64,000 nt of DNA from Antedon bifida. Its lineage: Eukaryota > Echinodermata > Crinoidea > Comatulida > Antedonidae. Of the stretch, positions 1 through 14,516 are shown one piece after another (position 1 is the first letter of the stretch; every line of letters begins with the position of its first letter). The stretch spans positions 16,399,395 through 16,463,394 of the forward strand of contig OY727100.1 in the NCBI GenBank assembly GCA_963402885.1, in the 5' to 3' direction. Under the pieces are notes generated by a model that was given only the letters and a program-made list of their open reading frames with translations, was not told the DNA's origin and made no database searches. A program made the position numbers and the translations under genes.

Positions 1-495
1 TTTAGCAGAGTCTGAAAGGTTGACTGTGGCAATGCTGTTTTCAGAAGCCAAAACTGTCCCTCCACCACTTGTGGGAAGTGTTATAATTCTTACACAAGTT
101 GTTGGAACAGTGGTTTTTTGTACTGGTTTATTTTCTGTACTCACTACAACACCAGGGGTTGTAACCTGCGGACTAGAAACTTGAATTGGAGCTATAGACA
201 CGACCGTTTTGTTTGGAAATACATGTCCAGATACGACCTCTTTAGCCCCGGTTGAGTGCGAGTTTTGAATTGTAGTTGTGGCGGGCTGGACGGGCTGCAT
301 GTTGTTTGCTGAAGTGCTCAACGTAATATTAGCATGATTGTTGCGTCCTGCAGTCTCCGTAGCCACAGTACCAGAAGGAATGGTGCTTGATGAAGCTAAT
401 TGGGACTCCAAAGAACCAACAAGTGATCTCACGGCACTTTCATCTACCTCAGACGAAAGGATGTCTTCCAGTTCCAAGGACGTCGTGCCCGCCAT
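1..495 (-). CDS. TAF4: TFIID subunit TAF4, first coding exon (partial)
   Basis: The minus strand is open from an ATG at 495-493 to the window edge (165 codons), so this is the N-terminal part only. Residues 12-33 contain the motif SSEVDESAVRSLVGSLESQL, closely matching the conserved N-terminal segment of metazoan TAF4 (EVDE...LVGSLESQLA). The rest is a Ser/Thr/Val/Pro/Gln-rich low-complexity stretch with repeated VTTPGVV and TTVPTT type sequence, as in the glutamine/threonine-rich co-activator region of TAF4. TAF4 is a histone-fold subunit of TFIID that pairs with TAF12 and contacts activators in the nucleus. Its TAFH and histone-fold domains would lie to the left, outside the window. The start context AAGATGGCGGGC is a YY1-type site. 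The gene is head-to-head with LSM14. TAF4 versus its vertebrate paralogue TAF4B cannot be separated here; an invertebrate would normally have one gene. Confidence 0.8.
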   Translation of the reverse strand, partial: MAGTTSLELEDILSSEVDESAVRSLVGSLESQLASSSTIPSGTVATETAGRNNHANITLSTSANNMQPVQPATTTIQNSHSTGAKEVVSGHVFPNKTVVSIAPIQVSSPQVTTPGVVVSTENKPVQKTTVPTTCVRIITLPTSGGGTVLASENSIATVNLSDSAK

Positions 496-1328
496 CTTTC
501 CTTCATGGAGTCTGAATTTAAAATGACAAAGCGCATGCTCAACGTGAATGTTATTATGGGATTGTTTGATTACAGCAAGCGAGAATATAGAGGGCGATGT
601 GTAACTTTTAACAATTTTAATACAAACTTTTTATTTTATAAATATCAATATCAATCTGTATATTTTTCTTTTCAATCTTTAAATATTTTATTATTGTTAT
701 TGTCTCAATATAAAGTTTAGTTGTTTAAAGTTTATCTGTTGGCGTAGAAATACAAACAAAACAATTCCTTCACTTGTTTGTGCAAAAAAAACTTTTTTAA
801 GGCGGTGGTGGATATGAATGATGTATTATATCATCCGACTAAAAATTGTGGCGTGCCTATCATCCACAGTTCACAACTAGTTTTGAAAATTGGCTTACAT
901 AAGGAATTAATTTATTATCATAATGATATACTTACAATTAATTCAATTTTAAATAAATTATAGTTAAACAATAACTGAAATAAATAAAAGGTGACAAAAC
1001 TATGTTTCATTAAAAAATAATTGAATACAAAATATTGTATTTTTTTTTAAATGAGGGTCGATCATTAAAACATATAGGCCTATATATATATATATCGTAT
1101 TACCTTTAATGGCAATAATCTTTTTCAAAAATCTGCATATTAATTATAATGGATCCTGGTTGGGGAAGAAGCAGCAGCAAAGTTTTGTAATGTCGCCCTC
1201 TATAATTTACTGATTCTCCGCCATTTTATTTGTGATTTTGATCTGCAAACAGAAGAGGCTGAAAGAGAGTTGGTCAATTCAATCATTTCCCATCCTCTAA
1301 GGTTGTAAGATATCTTCAACCTTTAAAG
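496..1328. promoter_or_regulatory. Divergent intergenic region TAF4 / LSM14
   Basis: An 833-base gap lies between the two start codons of divergent genes and is inferred to hold both promoters and 5' UTRs. A CGCCATTTT word (1219-1227) matches the reverse of the YY1 core and lies about 100 bases upstream of the LSM14 ATG. A (TA)n run is present at about 1080-1094. No other gene is seen. Confidence 0.5.
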
Positions 1329-4300
1329 ATGAGTGTTGGAGCGCCATACATTGGTAGTAAAATTAGCCTAATATCAAGAGCTGAAATTCGGTATGAAGGG
1401 CAATTATATACGATAAATGCTGCCGAATCTACTGTTACTTTAGCTGCGGGTTAGTCCAGTTTTTGTTTAAGCGTCATTCCGCTTATATTTACTTACCATT
1501 GGAACGAGAGGTCTTTGTTAACTGTAGTTAAGCAGTGCTTCTTGGCACAGTAAATTGCGTTGACATGTGAAAGATTTAACATGGTCCTTGTTACTAAAGT
1601 CATCAATATTGCAAACAAAATATTGCATTCCTTTCTTCTTCCTTCTATTTTTTTTGCTGAAAAATCTTCCTCGGCCTTTCATTTCAATCCTTCTTTCCTT
1701 GCTTGATGATGTTTGGTCGTGGAAAGTCAAGAAAACACCCATTAGATAATTAAACCTTTTAGAGGTAACACAAGTTTTATAATTTAATATCATTCATCAT
1801 ACAATTACTTTAAAACAATTGAACAATCTTTTTAAATAACATTTAGTATAACCCCCTCACAGTTGCTAACAAAATATTCAGATATATTATTACTGAAATC
1901 TTTAACAACACATCTTATAATTTTTTTTACTAGTTCGTTCATTTGGAACCGAAGACCGACCCGTAGAGCGACCGATAGCGCCACAATCGCAGGTGTACGA
2001 CTACATCGTATTTCGTGGGAACGATATCAAAGATATTCATGTGTGTGAGCCACCGAAATGTGCGCAGTCTTCAAGTTCAGAGTTGGCTAGAGACCCCGCA
2101 ATTGTGCAAGTATGTTAACGATGTAGTGGTCACCTGGACTACCTAATTCATCCACGCATCTAAAGTTTATTATTCTAGTATTAAACATTATTTCAATGCA
2201 GTACACTACTGCATACACCCATCCCCTCCTCCTTTCAAGTATTATTTTTTTCAATGTAACTTTGTATGTTTTTTTATCCTAGCATTCCCATGGTAGTACA
2301 CCAGCTGGTCATGGATACACAGGGCCACCAGGATCCTTCCCTCAGCAGTCGCCTGCTTCAAGCTACGGTCCCTTTGGAGGTCTGCCTTACAACTCAGCTT
2401 ATGGTGGTATGATGGCCGGACAAATGGGTGTACCCGGGATGTCCCATACCCATGGTAAGACTGAATGGTATTAAACTGAATATTTTTTTTATTATTTTCT
2501 GTAATCATGTATATGGATGGTGATAATATTGGGTGCAGTCACTAGCCTCACCTAGTAATTGTTTATTCACCTCTCATGTTGTGGTCATTCACCTACAGTA
2601 TAAATATGTATGTATGTATCAGTAACAGCGTATATAATATTAAAAGAGACATTGAACATTTCTTTTTAAAAAATTATTTGCATTACAATATTAAAACTTT
2701 ATTGCTTGATTTTCACAGATAGGCAAACTCCGCCTTTAACCATACCAGTACGTAAATCTCCTACAATGGAACAAGGTGTCCAAGCATCTGGACCAGATTC
2801 CCCACAAAAAAAGAAAGACGATGGTCATGAAAGAAAGAACGAAGGGGGTAAACAAATACGAAGACAAAGCTCCAAAGAAGATAAAAAATCTAGCCAGCAA
2901 ACCACAGACACCAAAAAAGGAAATCAATATATTGATTCGAGGGAATGGCGTGATAGTAAAGAGCGACGTGATACGCGGGACAATCGTGAGTGGCGCGATA
3001 ACCGTGAATGGCGTGATAACCGTGAATGGCGGGACAATCGTGACAATAGAGGCTGGAGAGATCGTAGGGATGGTAAATTTTAAATTTAATTTATGATTTT
3101 TGTTTGTACTTTTCTGACACAAAATTGAATGCCTACTGTAGAAATATACTTCTTCTCTACTCTTTATTGGTTATCCGCACTTGGCGGATAACCCCTTGTT
3201 ATTGTCAGGATTTTTTTTTTTTTTTTTTTGGTTATCCGCACTTGGCGGATAACCCCTTGTTATTGTCAGGATCTTTTTTATTTTTTTTATTTTTCTCTTT
3301 TTTTTTCTATTTTCTTCTTTCTTTCCACGATTTTTGTTCGCAGCGTATCTCTAATTCTAGCCAACATAAGATTCTATAACTTTGTCATAAGATTGCCCTG
3401 TAGCTGTAGATGTGCAAGAAACTTTTTTTTATGAATTTCGAGTCGCGCAGCGTAAGTTACGCGCGATTTTATGAATTTCAATGATTGATCATAGATTGAA
3501 AACCAAAAGTCATTTTCTATTGAAACTTGGTGAAAATTTAAGTTATATCATGCGCAAACTTTCTATGGATTAAAAATGGCATGTTTTACATAAAGTTACG
3601 CGCGCACGCGCGTTCAAAATTTCAAAATGCGCAAAATTCATTTCTAATCAACTTTCTACGCGTTTCATGTCATTTTGAGCATTTCAAAAATTCCCACGCG
3701 TGCGCAATATTTTTACGCGCGCGTGCGCACGTAGCGCAAAAACAGGTTTTTTTGGCTTGATTTTTGTTTTTTCAGCCTTTTCTAGTAAATTTACCAATTT
3801 TCAATCAAAATTTCGACTTAAAATCACGTCATACGAGCACGTAGAACTGAACAATTTGCGCGCGTTTTTGATGAAAAACTTCAAAAATTCGTCAAAATTA
3901 GACCTTTTTTTAAACTGTCATAAATTCTAAACTACGTGGTGAACTTTTTTTAAATTACATATTCTGGAAGTAGATGAGTTGTATTTCTCGAATCATGCAT
4001 TAATATGGCTAACCGGACATTGTGACGTCATCGTATGGCCACCCGAATATAAAATATAGGATTTTTTTCTCTTTCGTCAGAGCTCTTCAAGTTTAATAGA
4101 GCGCATCTCCACTTATCCGTATTCCATTTCCCCCAATTTTTTTATTTTGTCTAGGCCAATCAATTATCTTTCGCACGATATACCGTTTTTAAAATTGTGA
4201 TGACGTCATCATGTTCAAAAGCGTCAAAAACTTTGGTCACTTCTTTTCACCTATTCTGCACTGTATGTAGTACGTATACAGTATATAGCGTATACCGTAT

Positions 4301-7300
4301 ATACTCAGACGTGACGCAAAATAGAGGGCGCACTAACATTTTTTCAATGGCATAATCGTTTTTCTGCGCGCAATATTCTAACGTATGACGTGCGCGTGGC
4401 TTTTGCGCTGCGGATAACCTAACTCGTCCGTAGTGACGAGTTCAAATCTAGTTCTATGTTCTTCTTTCTTTCCACGAATTTTGTTCGCAGCGTATCTCTA
4501 TCTTCTGGCCAACATAAGATTGTATAACTTTGTCATAAGATTGACCTATAGCTGTAGATGTGCAGCCAAGCTTTTCGACGATTTCGGAGTTGCGCAGCGT
4601 AAGTTACGTGCGATTTTATGAATTTCAATGATTGATCATAGATTAAAAACCAAAAGTCATTTTGTATTGAAACTTGGTGAAAATTTAAGTCATATCAAGC
4701 GCAAACTTTCTATGGATTAAAAATGGCAGGTTGCGCAGAAAGTTATGCGCGCACGCGCGTTTAAAATTTCAAATTGCGAAAAATTCATTTCTAATCAACT
4801 TTCTACGCGTTTCATGTCATTTTGAGCATTTCAAAAATTCCCACGCGTGCGCAATATTTTTACGCGCGCGTGCGCACGTAGGGCAAAAACATGTTTTTTT
4901 TGCTTGATTTTTGGTTTTTCAGCCTTTTCTAGTAATTTTACCAACTTTCAAACAATTTCGACTTAAAATCACGTCATACGAGCACGTAGAATTGAACAAT
5001 TTGCGCGCGTTCTTGATAAACAATTTAAAAAATTTGTTAAAATTATACCTTTTTTTAAACAGTTATAGATTCTAAACTACGTGGTCAATTTTATTTTTTT
5101 TTACATATTCTGAAAGTAGATGAGTTGTAGATATAGAATCATGCATCCATTTGGCTAACCGAACATTGTGACGTCATCGTATGGCCACTCCAATATCAAA
5201 TATAGGATTTTTGTCTCTTTCGTAATAGCTCATCACATTTAATAGAGCGCATCTCTACTTATCCATATTCCATTTTCCTCAATTTTGTAATATTGTCTAG
5301 GTCAATCAATTATCTTTTACATGATTTACCATTTTTAAAATTGTGATGACGTCATCATGTTCAAAAGCGTCAATAACTTTGGTCACTTATTTTCACCTAT
5401 TCTGCACTGTATGTAGTACGTATACAGTATATAGTGTATACCGTATATACTTAGACGTGAAGCAAAATAGAGGGCGCACTAACACTTTTTCAATGGCATA
5501 ATCGTTTTTCTGTGCGCAATATTCTAACTTATGTCGTGCGCGTGGCTTTTGCGCTGCGGATAACCTAACTCGTCCGTAGTGACGAGTTCAAATCTAGTTA
5601 TATTTTCATATTGAGCAATGGGTTTATTTTCCTTTCCGAAAATATAAAGTATAAATTTGATGTTGAATTATTACAATTAAAATGTCAACAACAGTCAACT
5701 CTCCCAATACTATTTTATAACTTTTAGGCGATCCTGCCTCATTGGTTTACTTTTTTATGTCTTACTTTGTACTGTATTTGAAATTTAGTAAAATAAATGA
5801 TATGATACTCTGAAAACTCCCAAAACCAGACTTTTCCTGAGGCCCAAAAGGTCCCAAATTCATTTTTACCATTAAAAATACATTCCGATTACCAGATTTT
5901 ATGGAAAACCATACGTTATTAGGACAGCCCAAAGGAGTCGGTTATTAACTGTATTATTTAAATTACTGTTAGGTCAACCACAAAGAAGAGGAAGGGGACG
6001 TGGTGGAGGTGGAGCCGGTGGCAATACTGTGGTTGGTGGTGGTGCAGCGAACCGACAACAAAAGAAAGAAGCAATTAAAGTTGGTACTGATTTTGACTTT
6101 GCTGAAGCAAATTCCAAGTTTGATAAGTCCGAATTAGAAGAACAATTCCAGACAAAATTGAAACTAGGTTTGTTGTTTTTTTTTTTACCATTCGCAAAGC
6201 TACTAGGATCATCACATCACATTTGGATGAGGAAGGCATGGATATTCCATGTGATAACAATTTAATTTGAATACAACCTGATGTGCATTAATTTGAATGA
6301 AACAATTTCATAAAATAGTGTAAATTTTCTGGTGATTTAAAAAAGCCTTTATGGCATAAGATGTTTGAGAACAGAGCATTAAAGTACATACTGTTAAAAT
6401 GTATCTAAAGCTCTGTTTACACTATCAAACTAGTTTGATAAAAAAAAGTTTGATGTGCCCAAATATGGTAGCTAAGTGATATGACGTCGTGTTCAAACAT
6501 GGGTACTGTATGTCACATTTTTGTTGTCGCCAAAAAGTGTGATGATAGTGTAGACAGAGCTTTAGATACGAGGATATCTGTATTTAATAATATAACAAGC
6601 AATTGTTAAAACATCTGTGAGCAGTGTTTGTACTGTACATATTTGTATTTAATAAATTTGCTAATTTGGATATCAAATTGTTGTAGGCATGTCAATTTTA
6701 AATAAATATACAATATATGTATTTTTTGTTTCAGGTAATGGTGAATGTAAAGAGGATTCAGGTAACGAGACTCAACCAAGTGATGCAGCACAAGACGAAG
6801 AGGAAGAATTGTTTTACGATTCTAAGAAATCATTTTTTGATTCTATTACTTGTGAAGCATCTAACAGAGGGTAAGCCGGCACTTTGAAAACTGAAACATT
6901 CATCATGTGGAAAACTGGGATCTTAAACCTATTTATGTTTAAAAATGAAGAAAGAAATAGGCCATTTTAATGTCCTAGTTTTTCACTTTGACTATGTTTG
7001 CAACTCCTACATGTAAATCATCATTTTCCACATAGTATAGTAATACTGTAACATTTCAAAATTTGTGGAAAGAAAGACTAGAAAAACTAGGAAAAGGCTT
7101 TTCATGAGGTCCAAATGGTCCTAAATTCATTGTTACCATTAAAACACATTCTGATTACTAAACTTTCCACAAAACCAGACATACTAAGACAAAAAGGCTG
7201 CTTTGTATTGTATGTAGTGATTGATGAATTTAAATATATTTGCTTTTCAGTCCACGATCAAATTGGAAAGAAGAGCGCAAGTTAAATGCTGAAACTTTTG

Positions 7301-7936
7301 GAGTAAGTGCTAACTACCGGTCCCGTGGACGTCGTGGGTACAGGGGAGGTTATCGTGGTGGGTACCGCCCTCGTGGACGTGGCGGGTACAGAGGCGGTTA
7401 CAGAGGTGGCTATCGCGGTGGACGTGGTGGTTATAGAAATGAAAGGGCAGATAATGAACAGCAAGCACCAGTGGTGAGTGAATAGCTGTAATAAAGTTGT
7501 AAAGCTCTGTCTACACTATCAAACTAGTTTGACAAAAAAAAGTGTGATGTGCCGAAATATGGTAGTGATTGCTTAAATAGTGATATGACGACATGTCCAT
7601 ATATGGATGGATATCAATTTTTGATATAAAGTTTGATAGAATACAAAGAATTTTCTGTTAAGTAACAATCTTACAAACTTGGTAACTTTATCAAACATAA
7701 CTTTGACCTAAACTTAGGGAAAACAAAATCTCCTGAATGGATAACTGAAGTGTTATCTTCAAGTAGGTTTCCCAATAATTTACCACAATTTGAAGATTTT
7801 ATCACAAACTTTTTTTTTATTGCTAAAAGACAATTAGGCAATCATGGAAAATGTTATGGACACTCAATTTTGTGATAATTGATCATTTTTAAAATTTGTA
7901 TATATTTTTTTAATTTTTCAGCCAGCACAAGCATAG
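1329..7936 (+). CDS. LSM14: LSM14 (RAP55/Scd6 family) mRNA-silencing protein
   Basis: Coding exons are 1329-1449, 1934-2109, 2283-2454, 2719-3072, 5973-6167, 6735-6870, 7251-7473 and 7922-7936. All have GT/AG introns and the frame closes (463 aa). The N-terminal LSm14 domain (about residues 1-80) has the signatures [18 protein letters not shown] and [11 protein letters not shown] Ser/Gly/Pro linker is followed by a basic region with REWRDN repeats, an RGRGGGG tract, the FDF box ([20 protein letters not shown], exon 5), the FFD box ([14 protein letters not shown], exon 6) and the TFG box ([10 protein letters not shown], exon 7). It ends in an RGG tail. LSM14 proteins sit in P-bodies and bind 4E-T and DDX6 to repress translation and promote decapping. 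The domain order is complete. Intron 4 (2.9 kb) carries a tandem transposon pair. Retaining the last intron would replace the end PAQA with VSE and a stop. Confidence 0.95.
3169..3272. repeat. Direct repeat of a 25-bp hairpin unit
   Basis: A unit of about 43 bp occurs at 3169-3211 and again at 3230-3272, separated by a T run. Each begins with the hairpin GGTTATCCGC-loop-GCGGATAACC (10-bp arms, 5-nt loop). The arm sequence returns inverted (TGCGGATAACC) near the ends of the two downstream element copies, at about 4410 and 5556. Confidence 0.85.
3306..4451 (+). mobile_element. Helitron/Helentron-like non-autonomous element, copy 1
   Basis: This copy of about 1146 bp in LSM14 intron 4 is followed one base later by a second copy of nearly the same length and sequence. 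It begins TCTATTTTCTTC and ends in a hairpin with 8-bp arms AACTCGTC...GACGAGTT (4421-4442), then CAAATCTAG. A hairpin about 10 nt before a CTRR end is the Helitron 3' hallmark. The inverted word GGTTATCCGCA (upstream at 3230) / TGCGGATAACC (4409-4419) resembles the asymmetric terminal repeats of Helentrons. No protein is encoded. Assignment to this class is inference. Confidence 0.55.
4453..5597 (+). mobile_element. Helitron/Helentron-like non-autonomous element, copy 2
   Basis: This is the tandem, head-to-tail second copy (about 1145 bp) of the element at 3306-4451. The start TCTATGTTCTTC follows CTAG-T of copy 1 directly. The 3' hairpin is at 5567-5588 and is followed by CAAATCTAG. The copies are largely colinear, with scattered substitutions and small indels, so the duplication is not brand new. 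Confidence 0.55.
5815..5925. repeat. Dispersed repeat shared by LSM14 introns 4 and 6
   Basis: The segment with ACTTTTCCTGAGGCCCAAAA, AAATTCATTTTTACCATTAA and CATTCCGATTACCAGA has a diverged relative at about 7080-7185 (CTTTTCATGAGGTCCAAATG, CATTCTGATTACTAAAC). The family was not recognised. Confidence 0.5.
6407..6564. mobile_element. MITE family 1 copy (CTCTGTCTACACTATCAAAC type)
   Basis: This is a palindromic element with ends AAAGCTCTGTTTACACTATC and GATAGTGTAGACAGAGCTTT. It lies in LSM14 intron 5. The middle is diverged from other copies but keeps GATGTGCCCAAATATGGTAG. Confidence 0.85.
7501..7640. mobile_element. MITE family 1 copy, right end decayed
   Basis: The left end AAAGCTCTGTCTACACTATC is intact. 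The internal GTGTGATGTGCCGAAATATG and TCCATATATGG words are present. The right end stops at AAAGTTTGATAGA. It lies in the last LSM14 intron, 27 bases after the exon 7 donor. Confidence 0.8.
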
Positions 7937-10594
7937 TTTTGACAGAAAGAAATCCTAACACATTTGATGACATGATTGCAGAAAACTGCATGAAGATCAA
8001 AGAACCATGTCTGTTAGCTATAACAATTTAATTTATGAGTATAAGTGATAAAATTATACTAGCCTATGCTAGGCAATATATTGCATATGGGAGAGTTTTT
8101 ATTTAAAGGGATATTTGTGTTTTTGTTTAGCCTGGAGAAAATAGCAAATGACAAAAGTCAAGGCAATAATGATCATGTAGTGCATTAGTGCAGTTAACAT
8201 GCCCTATTGAACAGTCACCATAACCAACTAATACACAGTCTATTGTGATGAAGGGTTTTTCTCATATTTTTTCCATGTTTAAAATTCCATTAGATACATT
8301 AGATAATGTGTGAAAAATATATCTAGGTTTTAATAATTAAAAAAAGCTTTAAGTTAAGAAATGATATTATTTAAAAACATTAATAAGTGCACATAAGATT
8401 TCGGAACATACAACTATTTTTAATAGAAAATTGTTGAAGTGATTGAATAATTTTCGTACATGCTCGGAAAGAAGTAATACATATTTAATATGCAGAAGTA
8501 TAATTTATTTAAGAACGGTCTTAATGTCAAGTTTTATATAAATGAGAAAATAGTTAAAAAAGTAAAAGAGGTACAGAGTTCTGATACCATCTTCATTTTA
8601 AAAAATGTGCTACAATTATCCTAAAAAGAATTTGGTTTGATAACAATTTAAAGAAAAAAGTTTGGTAACTGAAATGTTTTGTTAAAGTATTAATGCTGAG
8701 GTATAAAGTAAGGAATTGAAAAAGACAGTAATGTGTGTGTATTATTTGTAGCCTACTTTTTAAAAAATATTTAAAATTGTTGAGTCTGAAAGAAGATAAA
8801 CACATGAGCAGCAGGCAGCTTGGTTCAGCTTGTTGTCATTTTCATTGTTGTAGAAAATAAAAGTTTAACAAAAAGATGCCCAATCAAGCCTACTATCGTT
8901 TTTTTAGTTTGTGTCTGATAAGCACAGAGGGTAGCACTAAGGAATCACTCCCTCTTTTGATATCGATTTTTGACTGTCTATTAATTAAACAAGGCCATAT
9001 ATGCAGTCGCATGCTCAAGTTAGTGTTTACCGACCGACATGAGCTGTAGGCATTGCACGCAAAAAAAAAAAATACTGGATCCACCCCTGAAGTGAGATTA
9101 GTATTAACAGTACTAAATTGATACAACGTTACTATTCGTTCATTTTTATCTTTGTATTGTGATTTAATGATTGCTAAGTGCCTAAATATTTTATTTTTAC
9201 AAATATTAATCCTAATTGCTGTATAGAACCTAGAATCATCTAATACTAATCTAATAATGTGGAACATTGGATGGAAGAAACCAAGAATGATACTTGGCAT
9301 TGAATTGAATATTCCTTGTTTTGTTGTTGTTTCCTTATTTTTAGACAATTGATTGTTAATCAATCAAGCGAACGTGTGTATCCTTTTAAATGTATACAGT
9401 AAACCATACAAAACGGCAGCTCTACTCTAGGCCTGACTACTATATTAGTAGTACTAGGCCCAGTGTACTAATAATAATCTATTTACACTGAAATTTCCAG
9501 GTTCATATATAAGAATGCCAAATAATAAATGGCCCACTATTGCTAACAATATTTCATTTGTTGGCTTTATATTAAATAATGGTAGGAATACATTTGACAG
9601 AGCAGAGGCATCTATCATGAAATGTGCTACCACTGTCCACCGGGCAATGGCCTCCCAGTCAGTCCCTTATCTATATTGATCTGGCCTCCCAACAGTAAAA
9701 CAAAGGCCTAGCTTTTAACGTACCTTCTACTCCCATTTTGACGGCAATTCACTACCTGGTAATTGCCCTTTGACAGTTATTTTTGTAGTCTGGTCACTTC
9801 AAATTATTTAAATAATGATTATCTTCAAATAATAATAATGATTAAATTATCCAGGCCTAGCCATACCGCCAGTAATAATGTACCACACGTGTGCTCTAGG
9901 CCTACTTAAAATCGTCTGCAGTTTTTAGAAAATCTCTGTTGTCTGATTGGTTAAATCTTCTGAATTTCTGGACAACATTTGTGACGTTATTGATTGGCTC
10001 AAATATACTACACTATTTTTGATTGGATAAACAGCTGTTTATTAATAAACCTGATCCAATAAATGTTGATGTGCAAGTCAAATGTATAGTCTAAGCCTTT
10101 ATTAGTAAAGTATTTTAATTATGAGCATATACACAAGAGTCATACTGTTGTAATGTATAATACATTTATTTGAAATAAGTCATTGCAACCTTTGAACATT
10201 GATCACAAATAGGGTCTGTTTCATACTTCCTATGTAATGACCCGGTCACAAAAAGAGCTGCAAAAAGGTCTTCAAAAATCAGCCTGTATAAACAACACTA
10301 CATATTTTTGTCCCCATTTTGAAAATTTATAAATGGCTTCAAAATATTTCCAGTATACTTTTCACTTTAGGTCTAAACTTACTATTACTATAATTAAGTC
10401 ATAGAAATTATGTAATAAATTCTACTTCGGCAGATCACAGTATTTTACAATACACAGAAACCGATATAATTTCATAGTGTGGACAGAACAATGACAGCAA
10501 ACTCATTGTGTGAACAGGTCTTAATGGGCACAATTTCAGTATGAAAATGAGTACTCTCTTACAATACAAATTGAACAAATTAAGAAAGCTACAG
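7937..10594. other. LSM14 3' region and gap to PSMA7 (tail-to-tail)
   Basis: This is about 2.65 kb between two convergent stop codons and presumably holds both 3' UTRs. It is AT-rich, with AATAAA words (for example near 8856). A 156-codon open frame on the minus strand (8893-9363) has no recognisable domain and runs through a poly-A tract; it was not called. A short GGATCCACCCCTGAAG word at about 9075-9092 resembles the end of the element at 20975-21108. Confidence 0.5.
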
Positions 10595-12912
<2,318 letters not shown>

Positions 12913-13688
12913 ATGGCAGGCAAAAAGTCAGTAAACTTTATTAAGCCGTCAGAACCGAGCTTTCTTAAGAAGTTCAAGAAAGAAATAGGTTTTAAAGAAG
13001 GGCCTACATTAGAAACAAAGGTGGGTTCATTTTTTCAGATGGTACATAAAACACAGGCTCAGTCAGCAACTGAGTATCATATTGGAGGAGTGAGTGGTGG
13101 TAGAGGTACCCATTTGCACTCTTGTTGTGACATGTAGGCCTATGGGTGACTATTGGTCAAGAAGCAGTGAAACTATTTCATACTATCTGTACTAAAATAA
13201 AATACACAAACATGATGTTTTGATTCAATAAATCATGAATTAATAAAATATGTAATTGTTTTTTAGAAGGCTTTATTAGAAGGTTTAGATGATTTTGACG
13301 ACAGACCAGAAGAACAAGATGAAAAACCAGTGATCGTGATGCCTGAAAATAGTAAAATTAGTCAAGAAGAAGTAGATGATTTTATCAAAGAAAAAGAAAG
13401 AGGTATAAGCAATGAGGAAGTATTCCTCCATGGTATAAATTTGCATATTATTCAAATATTATGGGACCAATTTTTTTTTCTAGTCAAAACAAATACCTAT
13501 TTTAATCTTTTTTAGGTGATGGAAAAATAGTATTCAAGAAGCCAACAAAACGAAAGAGTGACGAGTCCGAAATGAATAGCACAACAAAGAAAAAAAAAGA
13601 TAAAAAAGACAAAGATAAAAGCAAGATAAAGAAAGTAAAAAACAATTCACTCTTGTCATTTGGAGAAGATGAAGATGAGGAAAGTTGA
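12913..13688 (+). CDS. KIAA1143: KIAA1143-like small nuclear-type protein
   Basis: Coding exons are 12913-13020, 13267-13402 and 13516-13688, giving 138 aa. The N terminus (VNFIKPSEPSFLKKFKKEIG, then FKEGPTLETK) matches the conserved start of the human KIAA1143 protein (V..P.EPAFL..FK...GY.EGPT.ETK). The middle is acidic (DDFDDRPEEQDEKPVIVM) and contains ISQEEVDDFIKEKERG. The end is Lys-rich and closes with NNSLLSFGEDEDEES, again like the human C terminus. The function is unknown; the protein is small, charged and probably disordered. An in-frame GTG lies upstream (12895), but the ATG at 12913 matches the family start. An AATAAA at 13817-13822 abuts a MITE and may be its polyadenylation signal. 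Confidence 0.88.
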
Positions 13689-13823
13689 TACTAATGAGGC
13701 TTGGTATCCTTTCTGTGTCAATCATAGTATAGACACTATTAATATTAATTACTAAATATACAGACCTCATATGAATTGAGTAGAATATTTCTATCTGCCC
13801 TGTAAAACTGGCCTAAAATAAAA

Positions 13824-14003
13824 CTATCTGTCTACACTATCAAACTAGTTTGACAAAAAAAAATGTGATGTTCCCAAATATGATAGTAATTGACATCATC
13901 GTGTCCATATATGGGCACATCACATTTTTTTTTATTGTGTAGACAAATCTCAAAGCAGTATCAAACTAGTTTGACCAAAAAAAGTGCGATGCAATGTGAT
14001 GAT
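13824..14003. mobile_element. MITE family 1, one copy plus an adjoining half copy
   Basis: CTGTCTACACTATCAAACTA starts the first copy (13824 to about 13953). It keeps CATATATGGGCACATCACAT but ends in a shortened GTGTAGACAAATCT. A second left-end fragment (ATCAAACTAGTTTGACCAAA, GTGCGATG) follows to about 14003. Confidence 0.75.
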
Positions 14004-14380
14004 GAGCTTTTACACATATTTGATCTCTGTCCATGCTTATATAGCACCCCCTATAATGTCCTAATTTATGCCATAATTAATAAATTATCATGAATTATTC
14101 ATGATTTCTGCCTTAAACTGATAAGAGAAGAAATAATTCAGCCTGGATAATTAATTGATTGATATTGACAACTTAGACATCACACGTATATAAAAAAGAT
14201 GTTGAGTGTTGGTTTCAGTATTAAGTTAATACTTTGGGATGTGAAGGGATTGGGGGTGTGAAGAAGTAATGGGGTAAGGGGAAAGTAGATTCCACTTTAA
14301 ATCATCCGCTGAAAAGTATATTATTATTATACAAATTGCCATATATCATATATTGCATTGTTTGTCTACTACAATGGTTA

Positions 14381-14516
14381 AAACTCTGTCTACACTATCA
14401 AACTTTATGTAACAAAAACATGTGATGTGCCCATATATGGACATGTCATATCACTATCATATTTGGGCACATCACACTTGTTTTATCAAACTAGTTTGAT
14501 AGTGTAGACAGAGCTT
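14381..14516. mobile_element. MITE family 1 copy, intact ends
   Basis: Ends are AAACTCTGTCTACACTATCA and TGATAGTGTAGACAGAGCTT. The core has GATGTGCCCATATATGGACA and TATCATATTTGGGCACATCA. Confidence 0.88.

Noticed and set aside
2736..3122. Antisense and out-of-frame ORFs over LSM14 exon 4
   Set aside because: Shadows of the REWRDN repeat region; the plus-strand frame is fixed by the flanking exons.
8893..9363. 156-codon open frame on the minus strand
   Set aside because: No domain, low-complexity composition, runs through a poly-A tract encoding a Phe run, and lies in the presumed 3' region of LSM14. Probably chance.
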